64,000 nt of DNA. Origin: Amphirosellinia nigrospora (taxonomy: Eukaryota > Ascomycota > Sordariomycetes > Xylariales > Xylariaceae). Positions 52,325 through 64,000 of this stretch are shown piece by piece (within the stretch, counting starts at the first letter, position 1; each line of letters begins with the position of its first letter). Made by a program: the position numbers and the translations under genes. Location: the NCBI GenBank assembly GCA_004123355.1, contig SCHM01000001.1:12410193-12474192 (forward strand), read 5' to 3'. Below the pieces are notes generated by a model that ran no database searches, was not told the DNA's origin, and saw only the letters and a program-made list of their open reading frames with translations.

Positions 52325-54456
52325 AAAGGTTTGGACGGGCTGGCTCGTACGTTCGCCTTAATGGCGATACTATACGTTTCCCTCCGTCGGGATGTAGGGG
52401 CCACACACGTCCCGTGGATTTCACACAGATGGTTCCCACGCTACCTACTTACCTACCCACCTCTCTCTATGCACTCGAAAATGCCCGAGAGCCAATTTCG
52501 GACGGTTGAGGTCTAGATTTTACCCCTCTAAACTGTCCGAAAGTGGCGGCGTGCAGCCTCGTGACATAAGTGCGACGGTCATCGTGTGTGTATGTAGCTG
52601 TGAAGACTGCCTTAGTCGCCGCTCGGTGGACAGGATGGGATCGGTAAGACCTCAATACTGCACGGGACGAGTCACACACCGCAGCGTGACTGGTCGTCTT
52701 CTCTGATTCTTACGACGACCCCTCATGTGAAGATATCTAAGCTAGGCGGATTGGATAGCTCGGTGTGCCTACTTAGAATTTGGCCGGAAACCTACCTAGG
52801 TAAGCTACAACTCTTGGCCCCCTAAAGTGACGGTTGCGGCGAGGAGGGGGGGAAGTGTGGTATACCAATAGATGCCATCCGAAGTGTAAAATCCTCAACT
52901 ACCTTAGACAGGCTACCTTATCTCTGAAAGATAGCCCCAAGTCAAGGAAGCGTTAGAGATAAGCATAATAATAATTGTGTCTGAAACGCGGCTTGAGACG
53001 GGACAAGATGGAGACGGGACGAGACGCCTGGGAACAGGGAAAGTCGAAACGAAACAAGAAGCGGCATTGGGGGAGGGGCGCTGGGAAGAAACGGCCTTCT
53101 TTCTGCCTACACTAATGGCCGCTTCGTTTTCCGACGGTCTAGATCCTCCCGTGGTCTCTTCTTTTTTTTGGACTCCTCGAAGAAAATAGATCAGATGAAG
53201 GATTTTGGGGGATGAGGAGGTGAAGGAAGGGGAGCTAGTTACCTAAGGTGCTCAGGTAGGGGCGGCAAAGATGGCCGAGGTGATGTAGTTAGTTCCCTTT
53301 CATGCAGTAGTCGGGTAAGTAAGTACTCTACAGTAGCGTCAGATCAGATAGGAAAGAAGAGGAATATCCATCCCCCTCTCGAATAATGCATGATTCCATG
53401 GAAGTTGTTAGCACGAGGTGACGAATCTACAGTCGTTGGAGGATCAAAGTAGCCTATCATGACGAACGCGGGGATCCAGTGTCCCTCGTGTTACCGTGAT
53501 CTCTGCGGCGATTTTGTGTGTCTTGTGGCTGCCACAGTACAGTAAGATCAAGCTTACGGGTACAGTAGATTGAGAGCTCTCTCTCTCTCGGGAGTTGGGT
53601 TTCAATCTGCGGAGGATTCTTTTTGCAGTGAGAAAGGTGAGATTAGATCGGGAAGGATCGATTCCCTTGGCTCAATTCATCCGTCGTTCACGTGAAGGAG
53701 GAAGCTCTTCCCGTTCCGATGTGGATTCGTTCCTCTTTCTTTAGCGATACGCGTGGCACATGTTTTGCGATTACTTTTTTTTGTCAATAGATGATGGGAC
53801 TTTACTCATATTCTTAGTAGATTGTGATGGGCGCGAAAACGCTGCATGAGATAATTCGGTCCGAACGGTAGCCAGCGACGAATTATATAAGTGCACGTTC
53901 ATCGTCGCACGCGAATTTGCCGCAGACTCGAAACCGGTGGCTTTTTGGTAGGTTTTCGTGAGATTCAAATTGCCAATTGTATTTTTGCGGAAGTGAGATC
54001 CATACACACACGTGGTTTGACATGGTGGTGGCTTGGGAGTTTGGTGGGCTGCCGGCAAGGATCGGCAAGGGTTTGGTTTTTTTTTTTTTTTGCAGCCTTT
54101 TTTTCTTTTATGTGGTTCCTTCGGAAACACGCTCGTGACTCGCATGAAACGAATATAGAAACATCAGCTGAATTGTGCAAATGTAACTAACTTCGCTGAC
54201 CGGTGCCGTCGGCGAATCTGGACCCGACCGACCCGACGATCGCCGAATACGAGCGTGTAAGAGCCGCCGACGTAGCATTTACGGTGAGGATGCAGAGTGA
54301 GCTTTTGCGTAGTGTAAATCTTCTTCAATTGGTATTGATCGCTATGTAGCTATCAATGAAGCCTGCATCAGCTTCCTATGCCCCCAGCCATGTCTGGTAT
54401 GACAGGTTTCTTTCTATCCCCCTTTTTGTGTTTGCACCCCAACTCTCCTAGAACAA

Positions 54457-54478
54457 GAGGTGCCTGGTTAGGCACCTC
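54457..54478. other. perfect 8-bp inverted repeat with 6-nt loop
   Basis: GAGGTGCC and GGCACCTC flank TGGTTA. It could form an RNA or DNA hairpin about 500 bases beyond the Uds1 stop codon. No role is evident. Confidence 0.6.
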
Positions 54479-54975
54479 GTAGGTACAGAATAATAGGCAA
54501 AAGTAACATGTAAATACAGTGGGATAATAGCCCCCTATCGAATAATTAAGGTAATTCAGTCCAGTTTCGGCCGTCAAAAACATCTGACGTGATACGGTAC
54601 CTAGCGCACTGGGTATCTTGGCTGCCGTTCAGTCGTGAAAGATATATGAGAGCGAGACTCCAAACGCCAAGAGATGGTACAGGATAAAAATCAATAGGAA
54701 AAAGGGTTCGGAATGGAAGGGGTGAAAATAAAATTGTAAGTTGAAAAGATTGTCCTAGTATGTCTGAATGATAAAGCCAATAATGTTGCTGTGTAAATGC
54801 CGTCCATGCAAATATGCAAAAGATTGTATGCTGGTGGGCCGTGAATCATGAATGGAACAAAGGAATTCGTGAGAAGGAATGTATAAATGTGTGCAAGTGC
54901 GCAATGAATAAGGCCGTAGATCATACACGATAGTATGGTTGCGGGACCAGTCGCAGCCATCTTTTGGGGAAGCTT

Positions 54976-57147
54976 TTAAGCGTTGACGGTGGTGTGCTGG
55001 GGCTGAAATACAGCCGAGGTAAGGAACACGTCGCCGCCTCGAGTGGGCGAGTTCTTCATTGGCGGCGAGGGGACGGGCGGCGAAAGTGGTTTGGGCCTGC
55101 TGCTGAAACCTCTCGAGCCATTCGACGGGTCATTGTGACCCAAGACGTCGTGGCTGCGGGCGTGCTGTAACGCCTTCTTACGAGAGTGGACCGGTCGCTG
55201 TGAAAGCGGTTCGGGGATGCCAGTGGTGTCGTTGTTGAGTTTGGTGAACTCGTTTTCCACGTCGGCGAGGAGGGCGTAGACGTCGCTGTCGGCGTAGATG
55301 CGAATGCTTTCCATTCGCTCGAGGGCCGACTGCCTGGTGCTGCTGAGACGACTTCGGTGCGACTTGCCATCCTGTTCTCCTCCTCGATGATGGCCGACGG
55401 CACGCGAGCGACGACCCTCTGGGGCGAGGATGAGGGGGATGGCGACGTGCAGTCGAGGAACGTCGCACCTTTGGTGGGCTGCGAGGCGGTGTCGAGACAT
55501 CGGTGATGTTGTTGGGTTGCATTCGCATGCCATGGCTTGTTGCAGGCTCTCGTTGGCACCACCGAGGCCGGCTGTCGCAGACATGGCGGCGGCCGCGGCG
55601 ACATGTTCCAGTAGCTTTTGGCGCACCCGCGTGCGTCGGTTCTCGGCGTGCTCGAGCTTGGTCACCCAGTCGTCGATGGAGGCGTCGAGCTCTGCCAACG
55701 TCTCCTCCTGCTTCAGCATGGCTTCGTAGCTAAACTTGGCTACGCGGGGCGAGCGGAGATACTGGCACACCCGCGATTGAAGATTACGGCGCCCGGCGCG
55801 CAGAGATGTGTACGTGTGGCGAAGGTACTCGGTTCTCTCGTCAAGCTGGCGGAGCTCCTGTTAAGCATTAGTATACAAGCTTCATTCTTCTGGTAATAAG
55901 GGACTCGTTGGCTTACCTTGGAAGGTTATCCACATCCTCCTTTCTCAGTACCTCGAACCTCATAGCTTGGCCAAGAGCCTGCTTTGCAAGTGGCCAATTT
56001 CTGCCTGGTCTATATTCTTCGTAGCATCTTTGGGCCTATATCCTTGGGAAGCGTCTCGAACGCTCTCCTGTCGGTGCTTAGACTCCTTTTCGACTCAGCT
56101 CGTTTGTGAGTGCCGCCAATGGTGGTGCCGTCGATCCGCTTTCGTGGTCGACCGCGCTCCATAATGCTTCCCGAGTCGGACTGTCCTCTCTTGTGAGCTG
56201 ATGCGGGAGCACTGCGTATTTGTGCATCGGGTTCAGATTTAGGGATTGATGCGTTGTCTGCAGGAACCTGAGGCGCCACGGCCTGGTGCGGTTTCTCCCA
56301 GGGGATGGAGAGCGACGGGACTCCAAAGGAGCGGATATCGGCGTCGGAATGGTGGGCGTAGTCATATAGGTCGTAGCAGACCTCGGCGTCGTTGTCGACC
56401 CCGTGGAAGAAAGCGGCGTGAAAGGAGTGAAAGCTCGAGTCTGTGGCGACTCGTCTGGGCGAGGGGCCGAACGGGTTGGTCCTGTTGATTACATCCTGCT
56501 GATCTGAGCCGGCTCAGTGAGAGTTTTCGAGCCAGCGCTGGGAATGTTCCAATTTGGCTGGGAATTGTGAGCGGTGCTAGGTCCTTTGGGGAAAGAGGTT
56601 GTCTAGCTGTCAATACAGTGGCTTTTGACGCAAGTGTTGTGCCCTTATATACCGTCCTCCCTGAAGCCTCATTCGGATCCCTTGACTCTGCGCGTAAGTT
56701 TAATCGCAAAGTGTTGACAGGAGTGCTGATTGACCGTTCATGAAGAGCTGGCCGACCTGGTATTGTGGCTGGATATTGTCAACGCCTGGTATAGTCAAGA
56801 TTGTGTACACAACTTACGAGAGTCCATTGAAACTTCCTGCACCGTCGTCATAGGCCCAAGTTCGGGGACGCTGACCTTCCTCCGCCGAGTGAGGTTCTGT
56901 TGCTTGATCCTAAGGAGAAGCCCATTTGATATCCCTGATTTATCCGACTGTCTGATTTCTCTGGAGACTGGCTCATTGTGACAGTGCCTGCTTGATCCAG
57001 ATCAAGAGGCTTCGCTACCGTAACCGGCGGCAGCTGTTTATCTTTAGGAAATAGTTGATACTTGCGCCCTTCTGGGACATGCATCCTCCAAGCTGACTTC
57101 TTCTCATCAGCAGAGTGAATAGAAACTAACTGCATTGAACAATTCAT
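54976..57147 (-). CDS. Uds1 (up-regulated during septation) family protein
   Basis: This matches the fungal Uds1 family, long coiled-coil proteins named after a fission-yeast septation gene. The N-terminal part reads VPEGRKYQLFPKDKQLPPVT, then VSVPELGPMTTVQEVSMDS, then GRPALHERSIST after an intron ending near 56753. A Ser/Pro-rich stretch precedes HKRAESKRSLSTDRRAFETL. The core domain runs RFEVLRKEDVDNL, intron 55916-55858, ELRQLDERTEYLRHTYTSLR and CQYLRSPRVAKFSYEAMLKQ, then EETLAELDASIDDWVTKLEH. A late conserved patch is MESIRIYADSDVYALLADVE. Many slips are present (near 56450, 56030, 55970, 55920, 55520, 55330), so no single frame is long. The 5' end is uncertain: a CAG acceptor lies just before LVSIHSADEKK, and an open exon 57267-57201 (MARPIASEAISKYLFRQSFH) with a GTAAGC donor may be the true start. 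Confidence 0.82.
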
Positions 57148-57267
57148 GAGTTATATTGAACTTCAACAGAAGGTCATAGTGATGTTGCATGTGAGCTTAC
57201 CGAATCCGTGGAAGCTTTGGCGGAAAAGGTATTTGCTAATAGCTTCTGAGGCTATTGGTCTCGCCAT

Positions 57268-60200
57268 CGCTGTCTATCATGCAAGCTGCTATATGGGCCA
57301 TATCCACACACGACCCTATATACAGGTAGATCGCAGGCCGCAAAAAGAAATGAAACGGGTCTATGCTCAAAAAAACCTGGAAAGACCGTTCGCAACCGGA
57401 AATGATAGGTTGGCAAATATGATGATTAAGTATACAATATATATTTTAGTTAAAGAAGAATGGGCGTGTGTCGAACATAGCCGGAGGTGAGATATTGACA
57501 AGGTTCCTCTGTTGAGACGAGACGACGGCAAGGGAATGCAGGCACTTGGGAGTGTGATATGAAGATGAACATATAGCAGCAGGAAACAGAATAGAATAAC
57601 GGTCGTAGGGTCGCAGAAAATGCCTGTGCTTAATGCGGATAATATACCATTGCGTGCATATGTATAATACGGTCACTAGGAAGGTGTGAAGAGACCTGTG
57701 CTCTGCCCTTTCTTTGGGTGAAACGAGAACCAATGTGTGTCTCTTCGAGGAATCTGTGCCGAGTTATGTAGGTATATGGTACAGCAGCTCCAACTTTTAC
57801 CGTCAAACCCTTGCCATCTATTCTGGGCCCCCATGAGGCCGTCACTCGTGGTGATGCTCCCTGGCTGTAAGAGATCTCGTGCAGGACACTATCCCAAATC
57901 CCCCGTGCGGCGTGTTTTTGGCTGTCGAAGCTGCTCTAGTGTGGTGTAGTGTGACGCCAATCGACAAAGCCACGATACTACACTACCCCGGTGATAAATG
58001 GCATCGCGGTTGCATACACAAGAGTTGACTAGGCCCAGTAGGCAACTAGAAAGGGGTTCCAGATCCTAGACTAGATTTCTGTAAGGACAGGGGTGGCTGA
58101 AACGGTATACCCTGGTAATCCACCAGGGGTACTACTGGGTAGTTGCTTTGACCCCCGACTGCCAAGACTCTCTCCGACGAATACCCTGCAACCGAGCACA
58201 GTACCTACCTCGAGTCCCCCATGTTGCAGAACACTCAGGACTTGACGCCTGTCAGCGTGACAGAAACTGCTCTCGTAGAGGATAGAGGAAACAAGGGTGT
58301 TGCGTAGACTGAAAGTCTTTCCATGAAAGTCTCTTCGCAGCGGTACAATTTCATACCCCACGACCAGCTTATCTCAGGCAAGATTCATCCTTTCCTACAC
58401 ACAATACGCGACCAAAGGTTGTGTGAATTGAAAGGTCTGGTGATTGTATAAGAATCGTATCTCTTGGTATTTGGGGTACAATTAAGATTACTGCCAATAC
58501 TCTCATCGTTGGGTTACGATATGCTGCATTACAAGAGCAAAAGCACATCACTTAACAGACAAGTGCATGCTTCGTATCTCCAGCACAGGAGACCTTACTA
58601 GGATCTAAATATATGGATTTACAATTGCCATTATGATCCGCTATCACCGTAGCATTGGTCTGCAGGAGGGCGGTGAAGATTGGAATCTTGATAAGACGTG
58701 AGACTTCAAAAGGTAAGTGCTCCCAGGTGATGGTTTTCAGAATGATGTTGTTTTATGGTGCATGGAGTGTAAAAGCTAGATTAGGTACTTGGTTTCTTCG
58801 CATATTCTTGCTTGGATATAACACCCCATATATGTTTATAGTCAATAGGAGGAAAAGCATATAGGGCAAAATCGTTCCTCATAATTGCCGTCTGAAGCCA
58901 ATAAGACCTTTTCGGATACGTTGGTATGAGTAAGTGGATAATAATTAACTATGCTATGAAACAAAAGTCAACATGATACCGATAGGCGTGTTTTGAACAT
59001 ACTACGTACCTGGATCCCCTCCTCTCAAGTCTAAGGGAAGCAGTTTCGTCACTCAAATACCGATATCATATGCACTCATGCAGCCATCATCATGATTAAC
59101 TCAACTACCGTTGCAGATGCAGGAATATGTTCGTCCTTCATAGCGGCATACAATATGCAGCTTGTTTCTAAAACAATCCAGAGGTAAGTGCCAGCGTCAG
59201 TGTAGCTTGCATGAAACTTCTCGAGCTCCCGAACATGTTTATGATCGTCGCGCCTAAAATGGCCAGAAACACTTCGCATGAGCCACAGCGTCAGAAAGCC
59301 AAAAGATAGGCTAACTATTCGGACTTCGAACCTGTGATCGACGAATAGTTTATTTTAGTGTACGGTATTTTTCAAGATTGAACTCTATGGTCCAAGCTTA
59401 TTGACCATCATCTTCTACGCGTGACGAAGTATGCAGCTAATTGCACGCAACCCAGTATCCCCAGTATCCCACGACGATTGACCGTACAGCATACATACAG
59501 CGGAGAATTTTACCTCGTGGGTAGAGGTTTCAGGGAATTCCTACCCACAAAATGGGCGACAGCGGTTAACTTCCGCATGAATCATCTCCGGTAGAATATT
59601 AAACACCCATCAGCGCATAAACCCGATGGCGAAAAAACCCTAGGAGCGAGCTTAACGCCAAATGCTATCATGATCTCGACCAGAACCAAAGCATACATTG
59701 AGCTTAGGTTTAGTATAGTCCTCGAGATCAAGTGCCGATCTTTTCAGATGATGTCGGCATCTGCTACGGGTGTCTGAAACCGGTGACAAATCGGGAAGTT
59801 TTCGTCATAAGATCCTCGTCAATATGATATGTTCACCGAGCTCGGAAGCCGGGAAATCTATACACAGCATACGCATACAGCGATCCCCCTATGCGTCATG
59901 GTTTACAAGTTGCATACATATGTCGTTGATTGAGGTGCCGAATCACCTGGCTACGGAAATAGCTATGTTACCACACTTACACATCCGGAATGGTTGTGAC
60001 TGTGACTTTTTGGTGTTGAATTGTAAATTGCCAACACATCACATTGGCCTCGGTATCAAAGCATATCGAACATCGTCGTATCAAGTAAGTACAAGTATAT
60101 ACGCTGGATATGGAGCATATCAAGAATTCGTCGTGGCTTATTGCCATTGGCAAACATTGAATTGGGGCGACTTCGCTTAGAGTCAAGAATATTAGCGAGG

Positions 60201-60987
60201 TTAAAAACGGGTGTAAGTGGATGGGTTCGGGAAAGACTGCTATTTCGCCAGAAGTACTGTATAACTTCATAGCCTCCACCAATTAGTTTACCAACGGTTT
60301 GCAGCAGTGTAGAATAGCTCGCTAAAGTAACTCATTATTACCTGGGTCATGTTGTCATACCCCAAGAGAGCTAAGTGCTGACCGGAATTGAGGATAAACG
60401 GCTTGGCATTGCCCTAGATCAGATTCTTAATCTCTCAATATATTTTACGCGGATAACGCTGCTTCTCTTGGAGTTTATTCTATATGTCCATGGAGAGTGA
60501 AAGCACGCATACAATTACTACAGCATATGCGTTTCAGCTATCCCAGAGCCATCATGAAGTAAGTAATAAAGTAGCGCCTAGGCCCAATGATGATTTTTTT
60601 GGTTATGGTGACAACGGAATGTTCTAATGCTGCCGTGGAAGTTTGATAGAAGCTTATGTTATAGACGGGGCTACCCAGCCAAGCCCGCTTCCCCCTGGTA
60701 GCGGAGGGAGATCAGCTAGGAACAGTTCTTGAAATGGACCTATCGGGGTTGAACCGCCATCTAACGGAACTTCCCACCCCAGGAACCCTAGAGTTGGGTG
60801 TGGTATCAATGTCGCTACAGTACCTTAGTGTAAGCAAAAGAGCATAATTTGCCCCCGACAATGTAGGGAGTATTGGCAATAAATGATGATCAATACTCCG
60901 TAAGTAGCCCCTCATGTTCGTTCTGATATCAGAGTGAGAATACCCTCTACTGAACGCCGTGCGACGTCATGAATCTTTTTCTTACTA
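57268..60987. other. gene-poor intergenic stretch
   Basis: No gene is recognised in 3.7 kb. The largest frame is 59770-60180 (+, 136 codons), without motif, with a similar-sized frame opposite it. An imperfect inverted repeat of GTAGTGT/ACACTAC lies around 57941-57985. Confidence 0.5.
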
Positions 60988-60996
60988 AGTATTTGA
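60988..60996. repeat. target-site duplication, left copy
   Basis: AGTATTTGA directly abuts the left TIR and is identical to the copy at 61586-61594. Confidence 0.9.
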
Positions 60997-61585
60997 CAGG
61001 TCGGCTACTCGCACATCAAAAACTGCTATCCGCACATCAAACTAGCCGTTTCTAGTCAAGAGGCCCACCATACCCTCCGCTGCCCCTCTTTTAACCTAAT
61101 TTGTATAGACATCTCGGCATACACCAGTAAAATCTACTTCTTCAAAGGAGAAACGCGTAAAAGAACAGTTAAAGTAGCTAGAAATAGCTTGCAGTAGCCA
61201 CCAAAATACTACAACCACCCACCACCCACCCACGCCTACCTACCTAGTACTTCACTTTACTATTCAACCAACTATTTTTAATTATTATTAAAATATTACA
61301 AACTTGCTATACTTATTAAAATAAAATATTTCTAGCTATCAAGTGCAATTTTTTTTATTAAAATATTTAAGCGCTATATTTTTGTTGTTGTTGTAAGTTT
61401 TAACTTTTGCAAACGCGTTATAGACGCGGTAGAAGACTGTTATTTCTGAATTGCTTCTTGGCTGCTCCGATTCTAACCCAATTTAGGTAATGTGTGGAGC
61501 AGTTAAGAGATATGGGCGAAGATTGACTAGAAACGGCTAGTTTGATGTGCGGATAGTAGTTTTTGATGTGCGAGTAGCCGACCTG
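60997..61585. mobile_element. MITE with 63-bp TIRs and 9-bp TSD, probably Mutator-like
   Basis: This is a non-autonomous DNA transposon. The terminal inverted repeats are 60997-61059 and 61523-61585, 63 bp each with one mismatch, starting CAGGTCGGCTACTCGCACAT. The target-site duplication AGTATTTGA is perfect on both sides (60988-60996 and 61586-61594). The interior is about 460 bp, A/T-rich in the middle, with no transposase frame. A 9-bp duplication together with long TIRs is the usual signature of Mutator-superfamily elements; the superfamily call is inference. Perfect duplication and nearly identical arms suggest a fairly recent insertion. Confidence 0.9.
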
Positions 61586-61594
61586 AGTATTTGA
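61586..61594. repeat. target-site duplication, right copy
   Basis: AGTATTTGA directly abuts the right TIR and is identical to the left copy. Confidence 0.9.
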
Positions 61595-64000
61595 AGGCTG
61601 GTGTTTCGGCTTAGCTGCACGCAAAGAGGAGCGGGCCCAGTCCTGAAAGACATGAAACTACCCGATAGACTCTGTTTCAGACCCGGCCCAAATCGCCCCG
61701 ATCGGATGGGATGAAGTGAATTATTAACACGGTTTTCAGCGGGGCTCCATGCGGTCTCCAAATTTATCTCCCGGCGACCCAAAAACCTGCTAGTGTACGT
61801 CAAAATTGTTCAACAATAAGATAGCGCGCCGGAAGAGTACCAGGGTTAAGTACGCTAGGCTTACCTACGGTAAGAATGTATGGTATGAAGTACCGAACAG
61901 TTCAAAACCCGAATTCTGTTCGCTGGGGCTGTGGCGCCTCCGAAAGCGGTGCGGCGATACCATATCGTAACTTGATGTCTAGTCGTGGATGGCCTCTCAC
62001 TAGTGAACGCCTCACTATTTCGTCTATTCTAAACACCTGTTTTCGGTCGCTTTGATGTGGCGAACATGTGGTTCATGCTAAGGGGGCAGTGTTTATTATA
62101 TTCAACTACTCCGTACGCTTTCTGAATTCCGCCTTCATTGGTATGGATCGGCTTCGGACATAATACCTAAGGAGTATTAGTAGCCTTCAAAGTTTAAAGC
62201 TAAATACCCTCTACACTCATTGCCGCATAGTCGCGAACGCGCTCGGCAACCTACGTCAATACCCAAATAAATCTAGGCTCACAGTTTCTCAGAACCCTCT
62301 CGTTTTTCATTGGTATACTCTACACTATCTCTCAGAAAGTCTTGGATTCTGCTGCCCACCACAATTCTTGTGTACAAAGAACCCCTTGGACTGATGAAGA
62401 AGCGATCGCGGGGTTAGCCTTATACCCATCTAGCAGTCAAACGGTTTTTCTTGGCGACTTGGATTATTAGAGCATAGCCAGGTATTATAGATAACTAGTG
62501 TACTACCCCCGCGTACCAACCTCACGAGGCAAAGGATCTTAAGTGGAGGACGCAAGGGCCCATGCTCCAAGGGGACTTGACCCTGAATTAATTCGAGGCC
62601 GCGGTTATCTACACTGTACTCTACGCCAAAAAGCGATTAGAGTATTGGCTCGGTTAGAAGGGCCCATGGGGACGGATTCCTGGTCTGTCACAGAGTCACA
62701 AAACTGCAAGGCAGCGTACACTACACCAATCTCAAATACATCTATACTACTCTACGCCTTCCACATTTTTGGCTCCCTACTCGTGTCAGACCAGGTTTCC
62801 TGAGCCGGTTGGGCCCCAGTGTCCCTGCTGGTGGGAATGGATGCGGATTGATGTCAACGGCCGCTGACTTTGGACGGACCTAGACGTACAAGTTTGCCCT
62901 AGGACCCTGGGCTTCGTAAAACCGAACGGCGATTACACCCCACGTGCAGTCCTCTTGTCCTAAAAGAACCCCAGAGACGGTTCCAAGCCCAGTTCCCATT
63001 CCCCTTACGAAGTGCATAGGTAAATTGGCTATACCATGCACTATTAAGCTTTACATGATAATGATTATGCTCTCCTTTTCCTGGCATGGGGAACCGTAAT
63101 TTCCCAACAACTGCTGCATCTATCGCAAGATGATATCTCAATGCGTAGCGATGTCGGGATATGTAAGCGCCTATTGCTGTGGTAAATGGGGTGTGACTGT
63201 AGTGCGCTCATGATACGTCGCCCCCGGCGTTGTTGGTCATAAACCAGACCCAAGGAGCTGGCCCCCAGATTGTGAAGCTGCTCTCCGTCACCGTCACATC
63301 GGTGTCATCAGCATGTTCGTGGAGAGGAACGATTCGGTCGGTAACCGTTCGTAATGTGACACCCCGCGTCTGCATGTAAATCCGACTACAGAAATGGTGA
63401 CGCTCATCCGAAGAGTCGTAGTATTCAATAGCGGGTGGGATATCCCGTGGTTTTCGTTCCTGCGGCTCGATCACAGTGAATACTAGATCCGGCGTGCTCT
63501 GCAGAGACTGGCCCGAACTGTAACTAGGCGGCCTCACCTTGTATGCTCCAACTCTATATACAGGTGGCGTTATGTGATGCTTCATTATCAGAACCAACGA
63601 CTGCGATGATAGGCAGTCTGCTGCTCCTCGATGATGGGGCCGAAAAGGGGTTACCTACTCCAATTCTTCACACGAAGTGCTGTAAGTGACGATGAAACCG
63701 CTCGTCACACCTTCGGGTATCTACATTTCGAGGGGGCCAGAGACCGAGTCTAACTCACGAGGTTGCTTCGAGCTTTCTTCGCAGCGACCATGACACCTGG
63801 ATACCTCTGAAATCATCTTTCTTGAGAGATAGTTTACTCCACTAAGATAGATCAACATTTACATTAGTCTGAGGGTAAAGGCCTCTATGGTTTAATCCAG
63901 GCTCGCTTATTCACTATCTACGATTGTCTATATCATACTCAACAAAATTAGCTCTTGTCACGGATGCCTCGACTATGATATCGTTTTATCTACAGACATG
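61595..64000. other. right-end stretch, no firm gene
   Basis: No gene can be assigned with confidence. Minus-strand frames at 63597-63208 (129 codons; includes YYDSSDERHHFCSRIY and ESSFTIWGPAPWVWF) and 63141-62899 (80 codons) have protein-like composition and could be parts of one spliced or frame-slipped gene. A Met followed by AAKKARSNL with a GTGAGT donor occurs upstream near 63790-63755. I see no recognisable domain. Confidence 0.4.

Larger units (their letters stand above)
50191..54975. other. 4.8-kb gene-free stretch
   Basis: No gene is recognised. It contains a three-copy 11-mer (51958-52062), a G-quadruplex-type run (52307-52324), further GGGAC-rich sequence at 52990-53045, a CT tract at 53578-53592, a T17 run near 54079 and an 8-bp-stem hairpin at 54457-54478. 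A hydrophobic 89-codon frame (54960-54691, minus) begins 16 bases after the Uds1 stop and is most likely 3' UTR. Confidence 0.5.

Noticed and set aside
54691-54960. hydrophobic 89-codon minus-strand frame
   Set aside because: It starts 16 bases after the Uds1 stop in A/T-rich DNA; hydrophobicity reflects T-rich codons; most likely 3' UTR.
59770-60180. 136-codon plus-strand frame
   Set aside because: No motif, unbiased codons, and a comparable open frame lies opposite.
60725-60790. possible minus-strand tRNA T-loop (GGTTCAACCCC)
   Set aside because: The T-stem does not pair and no D-arm or anticodon stem fits.

Overview
The window is nuclear DNA of a filamentous ascomycete (Pezizomycotina, most likely a sordariomycete). 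The evidence is short spliceosomal introns (GTAAGT/GTATGT/GTGAGT donors, CTRAY-type branch sites, YAG acceptors, about 50-240 nt), a Zn2Cys6/Fungal_trans regulator, an RTA1-family membrane protein, a ferric reductase, a KEX1 carboxypeptidase, a fungal septation (Uds1) protein and an AROM-derived three-domain protein. Genes are well spaced (about 15 in 64 kb), with several gene-free stretches of 2-6 kb.

Layout, left to right: KEX1 (-, 340-2316); an unrecognised three-exon protein (-, 3479-4428); a gene-poor stretch; a four-exon alpha/beta-hydrolase lipase (-, 7229-8602); an RTA1-like seven-helix protein (+, 10316-11452); a 632-residue coiled-coil protein of unknown function behind a clear TATA box (+, 13544-15436); a ferric reductase (+, 18707-21059); a Zn2Cys6 transcription factor (-, 24685-27509); about 5 kb without genes; an AROM/quinate-repressor-type protein (-, 32884-35225); about 4 kb without genes; a four-helix membrane protein (+, 39524-40469); a WKF-domain nucleolar-type protein (-, 40902-42187) divergent from proteasome subunit alpha-1 SCL1 (+, 43022-44124); a small unrecognised four-exon gene (+, 46164-46977); a RING/ankyrin-like protein (+, 49400-50190); a Uds1 septation protein (-, 54976-57147); and a gene-poor right end carrying a 589-bp MITE with 63-bp terminal inverted repeats and a 9-bp target-site duplication. 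There is no operon and no obvious secondary-metabolite or pathway cluster; the genes look like ordinary neighbours with separate housekeeping, membrane and regulatory jobs.

The most pervasive oddity is that most conserved genes are interrupted by isolated reading-frame slips, nearly all of them equivalent to one missing base, often in C, G, T or A runs. They occur even in the essential proteasome gene, while the reading frame between slips is intact and splice phases add up only if the base is restored. I interpret this mainly as uncorrected indel errors in the consensus rather than as a cluster of pseudogenes. All coordinates follow the sequence as given. Exon boundaries come from my own reading of splice signals and frame phase, not from transcripts.
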